Counted from the first letter of the stretch, positions 21,014 through 30,779 are shown. The stretch: 64,000 nt of DNA from Heligmosomoides polygyrus polygyrus (GCA_947396885.1 OX377206.1:6896658-6960657), one strand, 5' to 3'. Numbers and translations are program-made. Notes: generated from the sequence alone by a model not told the origin.

Positions 21014-21477
21014 TACAAAGAGCGATATTTTCGTTGTGCTGCTTGGGCAACGGAGTTACGCACTGTAGATCAGAAGAGGGCCTATGACTCAAAACGTCGT
21101 CGAAAATGTTGACTACGATATCCAGGCAAAAAAAAGGAATTGTGTTGAGAACGAACAATGACGCTCAGCAAACCAACAATTTCGAGCAGTCATAACTCCT
21201 TTTTTTCGTTTTCCTCTTCCTTGAACAGCTACGAGATAAGCATACAACAAAGGTTCATCTGTAGGTAGCAGAAAACAAAATAGACCCTCCCTCCAATTCT
21301 CTTGCTTTTTATATTTTCTTTCTTCTTTATTTCTTTCCATTGGTCCTGTTTTACATCTCTATTATATTTTCTATTTTTCCTGCTTAGGCACACAATTTTA
21401 TTTTCTTTCGCTAGTCAATCAATAGAGATCGATATTGAGTGATCTTTCGCGCAGTAAGTCGCATCAGATATGCATGA
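21014..21477. other. Unassigned sequence, partly pyrimidine-rich
   Basis: A T/C-rich stretch at about 21290-21420. No gene was recognised. Confidence 0.3.
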
Positions 21478-21479
21478 TA

Positions 21480-21595
21480 GGCCTTTGTTATACAATCGCT
21501 GACCCCACCGACCCCTAATGATATGCTCCAGTATCGATCGGGCTGCGCGATGGATCGATACAGGAGCATATCACTAGCCGTCGGGGTCAAAGACC
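21480..21595. mobile_element. Family B MITE, copy B2
   Basis: Begins GGCCTTTGTTATACAATCGC. The centre pairs GATATGCTCCAGTATCGAT with its inverse. The right terminus is decayed. Confidence 0.65.
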
Positions 21596-21649
21596 ATACG
21601 CATATCTTGTTGGCTTCACGACAATAAAAGAAGATGAAAAAATTACTGT

Positions 21650-21763
21650 GCTAATACATTTTTGCGCGCAATATGTCATCAATCGATATTATCGATTTAT
21701 GCTCTGAGTTGGTCGTTGGCGGTGAGAATTAACTGAATATAATGGGCGAAGAGGAAAGGACAA
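21650..21763 (+). repeat. Dispersed repeat T, copy 2
   Basis: Direct repeat of 20900-21013, carrying the same ATCGATATTATCGATTTATG core. Confidence 0.7.
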
Positions 21764-23010
21764 CGCCAAAGATGCCAAGATTCATCGAGAGTCGCACGTG
21801 GAATGAAAAGAAAAGGATTTAGAAAGAGCAAGCAATCGATAGGCTCAGTTTCATCGATCGAAAATTTTAGGTAGGAATCACCTGACTCTGTATTGCAGCC
21901 CGATGGCTTCACAGCAATTGAAAATTGATCAAAATGTTCGATTTTTTCTCGTGGTTGGCCAGTTGAAGAAGGCACCATATATGCCTTTACTCGGGCCCAC
22001 AAGTGAACGATAGCGATTCGTTCAAAATTATCGATTGATTTCTTGTCGCCAAAATGAGCCGCTGCGAACGGAATTTGCGTGAATATGTTAGACGATGAAT
22101 AGACCTTCCAGCAATTATCGTACGACCAATCGATATCGATCGACATTGTCGATTTCTGACAGGAATTGCTTGCCTGTACTGGGAGCCGAATCGATACGTT
22201 TGGTGGCGTTTCTGGTGTAGAGCCCCAGCCAACAGTCAGACATGCTGCTAGACATACAAAGTATTAATATCTATTCAAAATTCACAACATTGGAACCCAT
22301 ACCCGACTAATATGCTCCTTCAACATCCAACTGTTCGCAAGTAGATCACTTCTCTAAAAATCCTTCCAGAGATCAGAAAAGGATGGCTGCATTAGAGGTA
22401 CGTTTAGAGAGGGATGACGTAAAAAATCAATGGTCAGATCATAAATTTTTTGTTCTGCTCGTACTACATGCTTCTAGGCAAACGGATAGGTGCTTTATTC
22501 CACGCAGTTACATAGTTTTGTCGAAGGTTCTTAAAAATTCCTTACATTTCCACAGTCGTGACCCACAGCTCTGCATGACCCCCTAATTTCTTCTACAGGA
22601 ACTCACTTTCAGTTGTATAATAACTGTTCATTTAGGGCATTTCAAGGTGAACGAGAAGGAAAAACCTGGAAAATTCAAAATATAAGAATTTAAGCAATGG
22701 CTTAGAGCAAATGACGGTTCAAAATGGCAATTCCCTCTCATAATGGCAACATTTAGACGTTGCAATTATAATGGGTTTGCAAGGCCTAAAGGTCATATTG
22801 CAGCATTTCGGGTTGGAACCTCTTTCGCACGTGCATATTCGGTGACGACATTGGGCTTTTCAATGTTCGCACCAATAGCTTCTATAAGAGGAAGGATACA
22901 AAACAACCAGCAAAATATCAAAGTCAAAATCTGTTGGCTATTCTGGATGCGCGGATCAGCTACTACATATACCGCCGGAAAAGCGAAAAAAAAACGCCTT
23001 TTCCGCCGCT
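21764..23010. other. Unassigned sequence
   Basis: Long frames (for example a 149-codon minus-strand frame at 21697-22146) show no motif and overlap repeat T. A dyad, AATCGATATCGATCGACATT, lies near 22128. No host exon could be supported. Confidence 0.3.
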
Positions 23011-23016
23011 TTGCTA

Positions 23017-23150
23017 GGGCCTATGTTATACTCCCGCGGGAGCATCCGCGGAAGGGTGGGAATCGCGCCGAGATCCCTCACCTGGCCAATCGCCGCACCC
23101 CGCCACGCCTCCCATCCGCGGTTCGCCGCCGACAGACGAGGAGAGGGCTG
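23017..23150. mobile_element. Family D MITE, truncated copy D2
   Basis: The left ~110 bp match the inverted D1 copy (TTATACTCCCGCGGGAGCAT, then GGAAGGGTGGGAATCGCGCC and CACCTGGCCAATCGC). The right arm is missing. A D-like arm piece (CCGTCCGCAGGAGGGCAG) lies beyond the next two MITEs at 23428-23475. Confidence 0.7.
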
Positions 23151-23153
23151 TCA

Positions 23154-23287
23154 GGGCTCGTTTAGTGCACGCGCGACGCGCGACGCGATGCCATGTGCAA
23201 TGGTCGAGTCGATCAATCGCGTCGCTCGATCAATTTGGCCACTACACATGCATCGCGTCGCGCGTCGCGAGTGCACTAAACGAGCCC
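23154..23287. mobile_element. Palindromic MITE, family C (copy C3)
   Basis: GGGCTCGTTTAGTGCACGCG and its inverse at the right end. TCA lies on the left and TTA on the right. The right flank TTA (23288-23290) is shared with the left flank of A4. Confidence 0.88.
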
Positions 23288-23290
23288 TTA

Positions 23291-23424
23291 GGCCCCGTTT
23301 ATACTTCGTCCCGGCGCGACGCGATGGCCACGCAGTGCGGCCAGATTGATCGATCGCGTCGCACAATCAATATGACCACTATACGTGGCGTCGCGTCGCG
23401 CCGCGACGAAGTATAAACGGGGCC
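23291..23424. mobile_element. Palindromic MITE, family A (copy A4)
   Basis: The ends are perfectly inverted over GGCCCCGTTTATACTTCGTC. An exact TTA duplication lies at 23288-23290 and 23425-23427. The arm sequence CCCGGCGCGACGCGATGG is a variant of the usual family A arm. Confidence 0.92.
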
Positions 23425-23736
23425 TTATACTTCCCGTCCGCAGGAGGGCAGCCGTCCGCGGTGCAGTGCGCTCTCCAAATTTAGTGATTTGAAAAATGAA
23501 GAGCACCGAGATGTCTTCTCAATGAGGTAGAAAACTCGTACAGAATGTTTTTAAAAAACTCTGTTCGGAGACCTATATTCTACTCTTCGCGGAGGACCCA
23601 CTCCTTTGCCGAAAATAATTACACCTACAGGATATCTGTACATAATAGACCACGTAATTATATTGAATTCAATTTCAGGCTAACTCCCGTCTTGCTAACA
23701 TCTAATAGCACACATATTTTTTATACACTGGACACT

Positions 23737-23860
23737 TTTCACGTCAAATTGGACACTCTTCTAAGCGTGTCTAAAACTTTTAAATCAAACCGTACTCTTC
23801 CAAATTGAAATAGACTTTTTCTTCTACAATAAACTGGAGGCTTCTTCTACAAAAACTCTT
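23737..23860 (-). repeat. Dispersed repeat I, copy 3
   Basis: GGACACTTTTCACGTCAAAT and GGACACTCTTCTAAGC match repeat I in inverted orientation. Confidence 0.6.
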
Positions 23861-23898
23861 CAAAAATGTTAGAATATTTTTCTGTTCAAGGAAAATCT

Positions 23899-24505
23899 AC
23901 CACTATATAATTGAGTTAGCCTTTACTACGTTGGGTTCGATGAGGCGTATCTCACGCAGGTTAGAAACCTGCGTGATATACGCCTAATCGAACCTCGCGC
24001 CGACAAAATCTGCCTTTCAACATGGGATGCTGCTGCAGCGAGGAAACAAATCCTCCTCCTGTGTTGCACAGCGGCATCTGCGCGCGCTTCTGAGCATTTG
24101 GATCCAGAAGACGGTTCCCCTGCGTCGAGCAACAAGCGTTTGGAATGAGAAGAAGTGTCACCAACGTCGTGTGACGAGCGGCCCTTTTCAGAATTCAGTA
24201 TTATCCCATGTTGAACGAAAAATGTTACCCGCGCGAGGTACTCCTCTGCGTCCTCACCGACGTCTGCCGTGAGCATGGGAGGACTACAAAGGAGGTGGTG
24301 GAGAACGGAAGGGGACCTCTAGGGCGGGCCAGATGAGCGGCCAGGAAGGAAAGGAACAACCTGGTGGAAGAACTAGGACGGGGAAACCAGCAAGAAGAGG
24401 CCAGTAGGGGACCAATAGTGGCAGCAAGGAAGTGGGCCAGGAGTTGGGATCAGAAGGTGGGGGGTGGCGGGAAGAGCAGTAAAGGCGGACCAGCAAGCGT
24501 TAGGC
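23899..24505 (-). mobile_element. Repeat G, inverted copy
   Basis: Starts TCTACCACTATATAATTGAG (the same terminus as at 10661 and 43386). A stem-loop follows: GAGGCGTATCTCACGCAGGT pairs with ACCTGCGTGATATACGCC around AGAA. Then come GTTGAACGAAAAATGTTACC and a purine-rich right half that matches 42300-42520 in inverse. Copies in both orientations with one constant end support a mobile element. The TC start preceded by A would suit a Helitron-type 5' end, but I cannot see a CTRR 3' end. Confidence 0.6.
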
Positions 24506-24825
24506 TTGTGGAGAACTTGTTTTAGTATAACCTTCTTTGGAGTTTTAATTCACTTGCCAATAAGACAACCCATAGTTTACAATTTTATAAACTTTTTATT
24601 TTTTTAAGAAAAACAATAATTTAAAATTTGTTTTAAAGAGCAGGAAGGCAGCTATTTTGTTGCCAAAGTAGAGATTACACCATGCCCCCGTCCGAAACTT
24701 CGCGAACTCTATTTGAGTGACAGCAAAATTTCCGATTGCATGCACTTTCGCACCTGCAAGCGATTCAACATAAAGAATTAAAAAAAACACATATCCTAAC
24801 TTTCTTGCTGCATGTGAGCAGTATT
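24506..24825. other. AT-rich unassigned sequence
   Basis: Nothing recognised between repeat G and repeat H. Confidence 0.3.
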
Positions 24826-24976
24826 TACACTATCAATCAGATAACCATTGCGAATTGCTCTTCGAGTACATGGCGCGATTCAATTTTTTAATGCAACACA
24901 TGATTGCTGCCTTGCTGCGCTTTAAAACAAAATTTAATTTATTGGTTTTTCTCAAAAAATAAATTTTTCGTAAAAT
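24826..24976 (+). repeat. Dispersed repeat H, left half
   Basis: ACTATCAATCAG, GAGTACATGGCGCGATTC and TTTTTCTCAAAAAATAAA match 29598-29730. The right half resumes at 27006 after the nested insertion, and the copy at 29598-29975 is uninterrupted. Confidence 0.75.
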
Positions 24977-25094
24977 GATTACACATCTTCGGATGAAGAC
25001 AGCCCCGATCCAGCTGAAGATGAGAGAGCAGCGCCTGAGGTGGTATGGACGATTACGAGAGAAAATGCCCGAACCGCGCCGCGTCTATTTCGGT

Positions 25095-25226
25095 GCGAGA
25101 AAATGCCCGAAACCAGGGGAGAAAATGCCCCCGACCAGGGGAGAAAATGCCCCCGACCAGGGGAGAAAATGCCCGCGACCAGGGGAGAAAATGCCCGCAG
25201 CCAGGGGAGAAAATATCTGTGGCCAC
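25095..25226 (+). repeat. 22-bp minisatellite, left arm of the foldback element
   Basis: Six units of exactly 22 bp, consensus GGGAGAAAATGCCCSCGACC plus AG. The outer and inner units are the most diverged. Confidence 0.95.
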
Positions 25227-25701
25227 TGAACGGTTTTCGATAGGGTCCACTACAACAACCACTACAACAAAACACATGGTAATCACGTGGACAGGGATAC
25301 GGTATTTTCTCATGCCGTCGAGAAAAGGGAATGAGAAATCGTGGGCGTGGCAACTGAAACTGTGGCACCATCACTTGGATTCCCTAGCAGACTTGATGGC
25401 CTTACCGTGATAGAGAAGCTTTGGAGAATACGATGAAAGATTCTCGTTACACAGTTAACAGGCATGCTCAACCGTTAAATTAGTACCAACGGTGTTTTAT
25501 GTGTAAAGAACACTTGAAAACACTGAAAGGAGCGAAAGAGGCATTTTCGCCCAGATCTCAATTTCTAGCACGTAGAACTAGAAAAACGATATCTGGTAAC
25601 TTAGAATTACTTTTCGAAGCATTGAGCTGCGGAACTATAGGCCACCTCAATTTTTGAGTTTGTTTTTAAGCCACATGAACGCCACATGGGGTGAACAGTA
25701 A
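25227..25701. other. Foldback element interior, left part
   Basis: Unique sequence within the element; no open frame with a recognisable motif. TACAACAACCACTACAACAA is a short low-complexity stretch. Confidence 0.4.
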
Positions 25702-25861
25702 GGCCCCTGTTATACTCCCGCGGGAGCATCCGCGGAACGTCCGCGGACCAATGGTGCACGGCGGAGGCGGGCGTGGCGAGGCGCAGCGATTGGCCAGGTG
25801 AGGAGTCTCGGCGCGATTCCCGCCCTTCCGCGGATGCTCCCGCGGGAGTATAACAGAGGCC
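25702..25861. mobile_element. Palindromic MITE, family D (copy D1, intact)
   Basis: GGCCCCTGTTATACTCCCGC with GGGAGCATCCGCGGAA at one end and its inverse at the other (about 35 paired bases). An exact TAA duplication lies at 25699-25701 and 25862-25864. The interior includes CACCTGGCCAATCGC in inverse. It sits inside the foldback element and so arrived after it. Confidence 0.92.
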
Positions 25862-26574
25862 TAAGGTTCATGCACTTCAAAGTCATGATAAGTAGAAAAT
25901 GAAAAAATGGCAGAATTTACTTGGAAATTTATTTACAAATTGGCTTTTAAATTTTACTGAGGTTTTACTGAGTCTTTCTGGTGAAGTCTTCATTTTTGAC
26001 CAATCATTTCCTTCTTTACTGAAACAGGATTTGAACATAGATATTTCAACACTCATTGCTTTTCAAGTGATTTTCAACTGATACACCGTTGCTATCGCAA
26101 ATACTTGTTGTGCCCTTTTTTATTAAAGTTTTTCTCAGTGTAGGATTTCTGTTTTGATTCGCTTTGTTGCTGTTTTTCTGATATTTCCACATATCTGAAT
26201 AAAGGATTTAAATATCTGAATGGTTAGTTGCAACATAGGTTTTGCCAAAAACGTTATTAAAATGACCATAACCTACGGTGTTGCACCTCGCCAAAAATCT
26301 TTCAAGACGCCTTCTCGAAATATAGTGTTTTTTGAACATGAAATTTTGCGACCAACTTCTTATTAGAGCTTTGGTACGAATAAAACGTTACGGAAATAGA
26401 CCATTGTATAATAATAATGATACGTCCGGTTAAGGCTCTTCTACGGTTTTTTCCACAGTTTCAAACTTTTCTTAGTTTCCTAAGTGGTGATTACCGCTCA
26501 AAGTTGCTTTCTTTATTACGGCGCTTTTGCTATTCACCACATGGTGGCGTGCTATAGATTCTTCTCGTAGACCC
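25862..26574. other. Foldback element interior, right part
   Basis: AT-rich sequence without a recognisable gene. Confidence 0.4.
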
Positions 26575-26706
26575 GGGAATTTTCTCTCCTGATCGTGGGC
26601 ATTTTCTCCCTTGGTTGCGGGAATTTTCTCTCCTGATCGTGGGCATTTTCTCCCTTGGTTGCGGGCATTTTCTCCCCTGGTCGCGGGCATTTTCTCCGCA
26701 CGCAAC
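26575..26706 (-). repeat. 22-bp minisatellite, right arm of the foldback element
   Basis: Six 22-bp units in inverted orientation (GGGCATTTTCTCCCNTGGTN type). Units 1-2 and 3-4 are the same 44-bp pair, showing a secondary duplication. Confidence 0.95.
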
Positions 26707-27005
26707 GCGCGCCGTGAGATTCGGGCATTTTCTCCGTAGACCGGTATGGACACGTCCTCAGAAGACCAGTGGATCACCCCACAAGGTTGGCCCTAGATTT
26801 CGAGGCACCCGGAAAGCGTCCGAGAGGAGCCGCAAGGAAAAGCTGGAAGGACGTCATCAAGAGAGATCTCGCTGAAGTCGACGCCACGGCAGATGACGCC
26901 CTTGATAGGATGAGGTGGCAACAGATCACAAGAACATCGGACCGTGCGACTGCACGGGACTAAACGCTCAGGAGAAGAAGAAAAAGAAGATTACACATCT
27001 TCGGA

Positions 27006-27220
27006 CAGGTGAACTAAAAAATTTCAAAGAAAGTTATGCCGCACTTTTCTTAAACAAAAAATTATTCAAACCATCTTAGTCAGTCTGTGGTTCAACTTGC
27101 CTCATTTCGATCGATCTCGCTTTGATTTCAAAGGTCTTAGGCTAGCTTAGAAGAGTGTCCTATTTGACGTTTAAAGTTACCAGTTCGAAAAAAATGCAAA
27201 TGAAAAAGTGAAAATGGTAT
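27006..27220 (+). repeat. Dispersed repeat H, right half, ending in repeat I sequence
   Basis: GAACTAAAAAATTTCAAAG and ATTATTCAAACCA match 29787-29850. The end (TTAGGCTAGCTTAGAAGAGT) is repeat I. Confidence 0.7.
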
Positions 27221-27341
27221 ACATTCCTTTGTTCCAGGCAGTTCTAATAAATTAATTTTTAAGGCTTTCCAGCACCAAAGAATAAACAAAAAAAGAGTTT
27301 TAGGCGCAAGAGTAAGAATTTTAGTATAAAAGAGTATAAAA

Positions 27342-27610
27342 GGCGCCTTAGGCCCCGTTTATACTTCGACGCCGAGCGACGCGACGCCACGTATTGTGGC
27401 TATATTGATTTAGCGACACGATCGATCAATTTGGCCACTTTACATGCCGTCGTGTCGCTCGGCGTCGGAAGTATAAACGGGGCCTTATAGTTCGACGCCG
27501 AGCGACGCGAATCCGCGTGCTGTGGCCACATTGATCGGGCGACGCGATCGATCGATTTGGCCACAATGCGTGGCGTCGCGTCGCTCGGCGTCGGAACTAT
27601 AAAAGGGACC
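27342..27610. mobile_element. Palindromic MITE, family A (copy A6), split by A5
   Basis: The main part is 27488-27610, with right end TCGGAACTATAAAAGGGACC. Its left end appears to be GGCGCCTTA (27342-27350), continued after A5 as TAGTTCGACGCC. The variant end GGNNCCTTTTATAGTTC distinguishes it from A5. Confidence 0.7.
27351..27484. mobile_element. Palindromic MITE, family A (copy A5)
   Basis: Perfect GGCCCCGTTTATACTTC ends, with a TTA duplication at 27348-27350 and 27485-27487. It lies within the left end of A6, a self-insertion. Confidence 0.9.
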
Positions 27611-27613
27611 TTA

Positions 27614-27690
27614 CGGTTTCACAAGAGTTTTGATCGCAACAAAACATCGTGTAACAACGTATAGCCTCTCTACCAGCCGTGCATACTCGA
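27614..27690 (-). repeat. Dispersed repeat O fragment
   Basis: GAGTTTTGATCGCAACAAAA, CATCGTGTAACAACGTATAG and CCTCTCTACCAGCCG match 38140-38216 in inverse. Confidence 0.6.
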
Positions 27691-27824
27691 AAAGAATGAA
27701 TTTGTAACACAATTTTTTTAAACGAAAGATTCTTTTGCTCTTGTCCTCCTTAGAACGTTCCAGTATGGACTGTCGCGATACGCTTGAAATAGCTTAAAAT
27801 GCCCAATTAGGTTTTAAAAGTGTG

Positions 27825-28095
27825 CGGTGTAAAATTAAGTGCCCTATTTGAAGCGGAAATGTTATACCAGACACGGTAGTCCAATTAGATTGCAGCTAAT
27901 ATCTAATAACGCAAACATGACCTTTAGGCGCTTCTGTTTGCTCGTCTATTATTCAATTCATAATATGGTGATGCCGTCAAATGATACCCGAGGGAAATTT
28001 GTGACATACACGGCGATGTTGTGCCAGTACTACTGCTCTTTTTCTCCGCTGCAGCTGCACGCTAGAAGCTCAAAGACTGAGCGATAAAATGCACT
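27825..28095 (+). repeat. Dispersed repeat P, copy 2, with a conserved short open frame
   Basis: Partner of 2150-2400, in the opposite orientation. The 82-codon frame (27839-28087) begins at a non-ATG or upstream-open position, and keeps GKFV, LQLHARSSK and the terminal R-stop. Confidence 0.5.
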
Positions 28096-28388
28096 ACAAG
28101 GAAGTTGAGCGCTTTTCAGATGGAAATGGAGCATTGAACGGGGTATCCTACCACTTACTCTTTAACATGTACTAACGTGCAGCTGTAATTTGTAAGCACT
28201 GCGTATATTTGTTTGTCTAGTCGTTGAGTTGACGAGATTACTTGAAACTATATACATAAATCTACGACGAAATTCTTGTCAAAACCATGTAATAATTGCA
28301 TGTTTTCAACACCACTTACGCTATTACAAAGGGCAATCAGATTGAATTATCAAGGTTAATTCATAAAGATACTGGGGGGATCACCTGT
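28096..28388. other. Unassigned sequence
   Basis: No feature was recognised. Confidence 0.3.
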
Positions 28389-29580
28389 AGCACCTGTCGT
28401 CCCGTTGATCATCGTCTTGCTCGAGCGGGCGCCAGCAGCGTCTCCATTCCTCCTTGTCGCGTGCCAGAGTGGTCCTCGCTCGAGACCTCCTCGCTCGAGG
28501 GACACGAAGAGCGTCATATCGGTCGTTCAGGGCTTTCATGAAGTCCGACCAACGCGTTGGTGGGCGTCCTGGTGTTCTCTTGACATCCCGCGGAATCCAG
28601 TCGGTGATGGCTCTCGTCCAGCAGGTGTCTGCGAAGCGGATTACGTGGCCGGCCCACCTAATTTTCGACAACTTGGCCCACGCGACAGCGTCTCTGATCT
28701 TTGAACGTCGGCGAAGCTCGGAACTCCGGAGGCCTTCTCTCACTTGCGTGAGTCGTGTCACTCCGAGCATCGTCCTCTCGATTCCACGCTGCGCGACGCT
28801 GATCGCGTGTTCATCCTGCTTTCGTATAGCCGAGATCTCTCAGGCGTATGCTAGCGCAGGAAGAACAGTGGAGTCGAATAGGTGTGCACGGAGTTGGACG
28901 TTCTTCGTCTTCTTCACGACTTCTTCGACGCTCTTGAAAGCTCCCCAAGCCGCTCTTTTCCTCCTGCTCAGCTCTGGTGCTAGGTCGTTGGCCATGTTGA
29001 CTTCGCGACCCAGATACACATAGCTGGAGCATTCGGAGATGTTCGTTCCGTTGAGCGAGAATGGGGCATCAGAAACCCATCCGTTCCTCATGAACATCGT
29101 CTTCGTAAGATTCAGCTGCAGTCCAAGGTTCCCACATACACGATCGAAGTCGGCCAGCGTTCGCTCCGCCTGGCTGATGCTCGGTGTTATGAGCACGATG
29201 TCGTCAGCGAAGCGAAGATGGTGCAGCTGCGGGCCGTCGACCTTCACTCCCATGTCTTCCCATTCTAGTTCGCGCATGACGTTTTCGAGGGTGGCGCTGA
29301 AGAGCTTCGGGGATATGGTATCCCCTTGTCGAACCCCTCTCTTCACGTCAATGACGACGTCGTTGTAGAATGGTGAGATCTTGGTCGTGAATCCACTGTA
29401 CAGCTCTCGAAGGACTCTGATGTACTGAGTAGGAACGCTCTGAGTGAGCAGGACTTCGATGACCGCTTCAGTCTCGATGGAGTCGAATGCCTTCTTCAGG
29501 GCGATGAACGTAAGACACAGCGGCCGCTTGTACTCTCGCGACACTTCGATGAGCTTCGTAATGGTGTGTATGTGGTTGAT
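28389..29580 (-). pseudogene. RTE-type LINE, reverse transcriptase domain (copy 2, best preserved)
   Basis: The minus strand encodes about 395 codons, broken only by one in-frame TGA at 28840-28842. In order: motif A as FIALKKAFDS, where the normally catalytic Asp is Ala (codon at 29500-29502); VLRELYSGFTTKISPFYN; the palm RGVRQGDTISPKLFSATLEN; the intact FADD box (29197-29208); NLTKTMFMRNG; LNGTNISECSSYVYLGREV; then, after the stop, the shared C-terminal tail. The 5' side ends abruptly at a G16 run. A replication role is excluded by the stop and the motif A change. Family copies are at 19341 and 58478. Confidence 0.92.
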
Positions 29581-29581
29581 C

Positions 29582-29597
29582 GGGGGGGGGGGGGGGG
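29582..29597. repeat. Poly-G tract (16 G) at the RTE 5' junction
   Basis: A pure G run exactly between the truncated RTE copy and repeat H. Confidence 0.95.
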
Positions 29598-29975
29598 TGA
29601 TACTATCAATCAAGTAAAAATTGTGACTAGCGTTTCGAGTGCATGGCGTGATCCGATCTTTTAGTGCGTTACATGATTGCTTCCGCACTTTGCTTTGAGA
29701 CAATTTTCAACTTACCATTTTTCTCAAAAATGAAAAATTACTAAAATTCTTACACTAGTGTTACTCTAAAATAGTACTACACTAAACTAAAAAATTTCAA
29801 AGTTATAACAAATTTTCATTGAACAAAAATTATTCAAACCACTCAGTTGAGTCTGCTGTTTAACGTGCCTAAAGATCATTTTGATTTGGAGGAGTTCACT
29901 TTATTTAAAGGTTTTAAAGCTAGCTTAAAAGAGTGTCCAATTTGATTAGAAAAGTGTTCAAATCGACGTGAAAAT
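29598..29975 (-). repeat. Dispersed repeat H, copy 2 (uninterrupted), ending in repeat I
   Basis: Runs parallel to 24826-24976 plus 27006-27220 without the nested insertion, so it acts as an empty site. The strand is nominal; both H copies run in the same direction on the plus strand. Confidence 0.7.
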
Positions 29976-30189
29976 GGTTATTTATTTGATTATTTATTTA
30001 TTCAAAGCACTTGATAGTGTGCTTAATGCAAATCATCAAAATATAATTAAAATGGCATGACAGTGCCATACTATATAAGTAATAACGCGCTAAGCGCTGA
30101 GTCATACAATCGATCAGCGCTGCCGCAGAAAATTAGTCATAAAATAAGGGGAAAATCGGGTGAAAATTAGTCACAAAGTCATTCTACGT

Positions 30190-30335
30190 GCCTGGAGACT
30201 CGAAAGATGTGCCCAACACGTCGCCCAACGTGCCTGGGAATTCGGAAGACGTGCCGAGACATGGTCCAACGTGACTGGGGATTCAGAAGACGTGCCGAAT
30301 ACGCCATCCGATGTGCTTGGGGTTCAGCAGACCTG
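30190..30335 (+). repeat. 42-bp minisatellite, locus 2
   Basis: About four units of the GGATTCAGAAGACGTGCCGA type, separated by GTCCAACGTGCCTGG-like spacers. Confidence 0.8.
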
Positions 30336-30345
30336 GGGTAATCGA

Positions 30346-30600
30346 GCTGGCTGAAGATGTAGTTGAAGCTAGTTTTCGAAGAGTCGATCGCTACCAATCG
30401 ATATTGATCAAACAATCGATCTTTTGTGGATGTTATTCAAGCGGTCCGAAACTTCAGCCCTGGGGGTAATCGAGGTCGCTGAACACGAATCTAAAGTTTG
30501 TTTCTGAAGTGTCGATCGCCATCGATCGATATTGGTCAAATTATCGATTTTTCGTGAATATCCCTTAAGCGGTCCGAAACTCCAGCTATGGGGGGTCGAA
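30346..30600 (+). repeat. ~120-bp tandem repeat, two units
   Basis: Two units share GTCGATCGCTACCAATCGAT-like, ATCGATATTGATCAAA-like and AAGCGGTCCGAAACTTCAGC segments, starting near 30391 and 30512. Confidence 0.75.
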
Positions 30601-30639
30601 ATCATACTATATAATAATAGCAAAAATATCCAGACGTCT

Positions 30640-30755
30640 TCTACGTGCCAAGGGATTCAGAAGGCTGCCGAACACGCCACCCAACTTGCCTGGAGGTTCA
30701 GAGAACGTGCCGAAGACGTCGTCCAACGTCACTGAGGATTCAGATGATTAGACCG
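30640..30755 (+). repeat. 42-bp minisatellite, locus 3
   Basis: About three degenerate units including GAACGTGCCGAAGACGTCGT. Confidence 0.75.
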
Positions 30756-30779
30756 AAGGCCTTCACAGCAGGTGGGAAG

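Larger units (their letters stand above)
25051..26742. mobile_element. Foldback-type element with minisatellite inverted ends, 1692 bp
   Basis: It splits the RTE fragment with an exact 9-bp duplication, GGTATGGAC (25042-25050 and 26743-26751). Removing the element and one copy restores the RTE frame. The outermost ends are inverted: GATTACGAGAGAAAATGCCC at left, and GGTCTACGGAGAAAATGCCC at right on the minus strand. Inside each end lies an inverted array of 22-bp units. The interior contains a later MITE (25702-25861) and no recognisable transposase. A 9-bp duplication is usual for Mutator-like elements, and tandem-repeat inverted ends are usual for foldback elements. The class is an inference. 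Confidence 0.85.
24994..26988 (+). pseudogene. 3'-terminal RTE LINE fragment, split by a foldback element
   Basis: Two pieces of one frame. The left piece (24994-25050) encodes PIQLKMREQRLRWYG. The right piece (from 26752) continues HVLRRPVDHPTRLALDFEAP and so on to ITRTSDRATARD and a stop at about 26961, followed by an AGAAGAAG tail. This is the C-terminal tail of an RTE-like polyprotein of a second subfamily, as known from strongylid nematodes. A 17-bp exact target duplication, GATTACACATCTTCGGA, lies at 24977-24993 and 26989-27005. It was 5'-truncated on arrival (about 300 bp without the inner insertion). Confidence 0.9.

Noticed and set aside
23899..24505. Repeat G as a proven Helitron
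   Set aside because: The TC start after A fits, but no CTRR 3' terminus was visible and the stem-loop lies near the wrong end for a classical Helitron.
25095..25226. CRISPR-like array
   Set aside because: Units are contiguous 22-mers without unique spacers, in a eukaryotic transposon context.
24975..25410. Three parallel frames with repeated GRKCPRPGEKMP-type peptide
   Set aside because: The 22-bp minisatellite read in three frames; 22 is not a multiple of three, so no repeated protein is intended.
28405..29368. Plus-strand frames of 99-189 codons
   Set aside because: Antisense shadows of the RTE reverse transcriptase on the minus strand.
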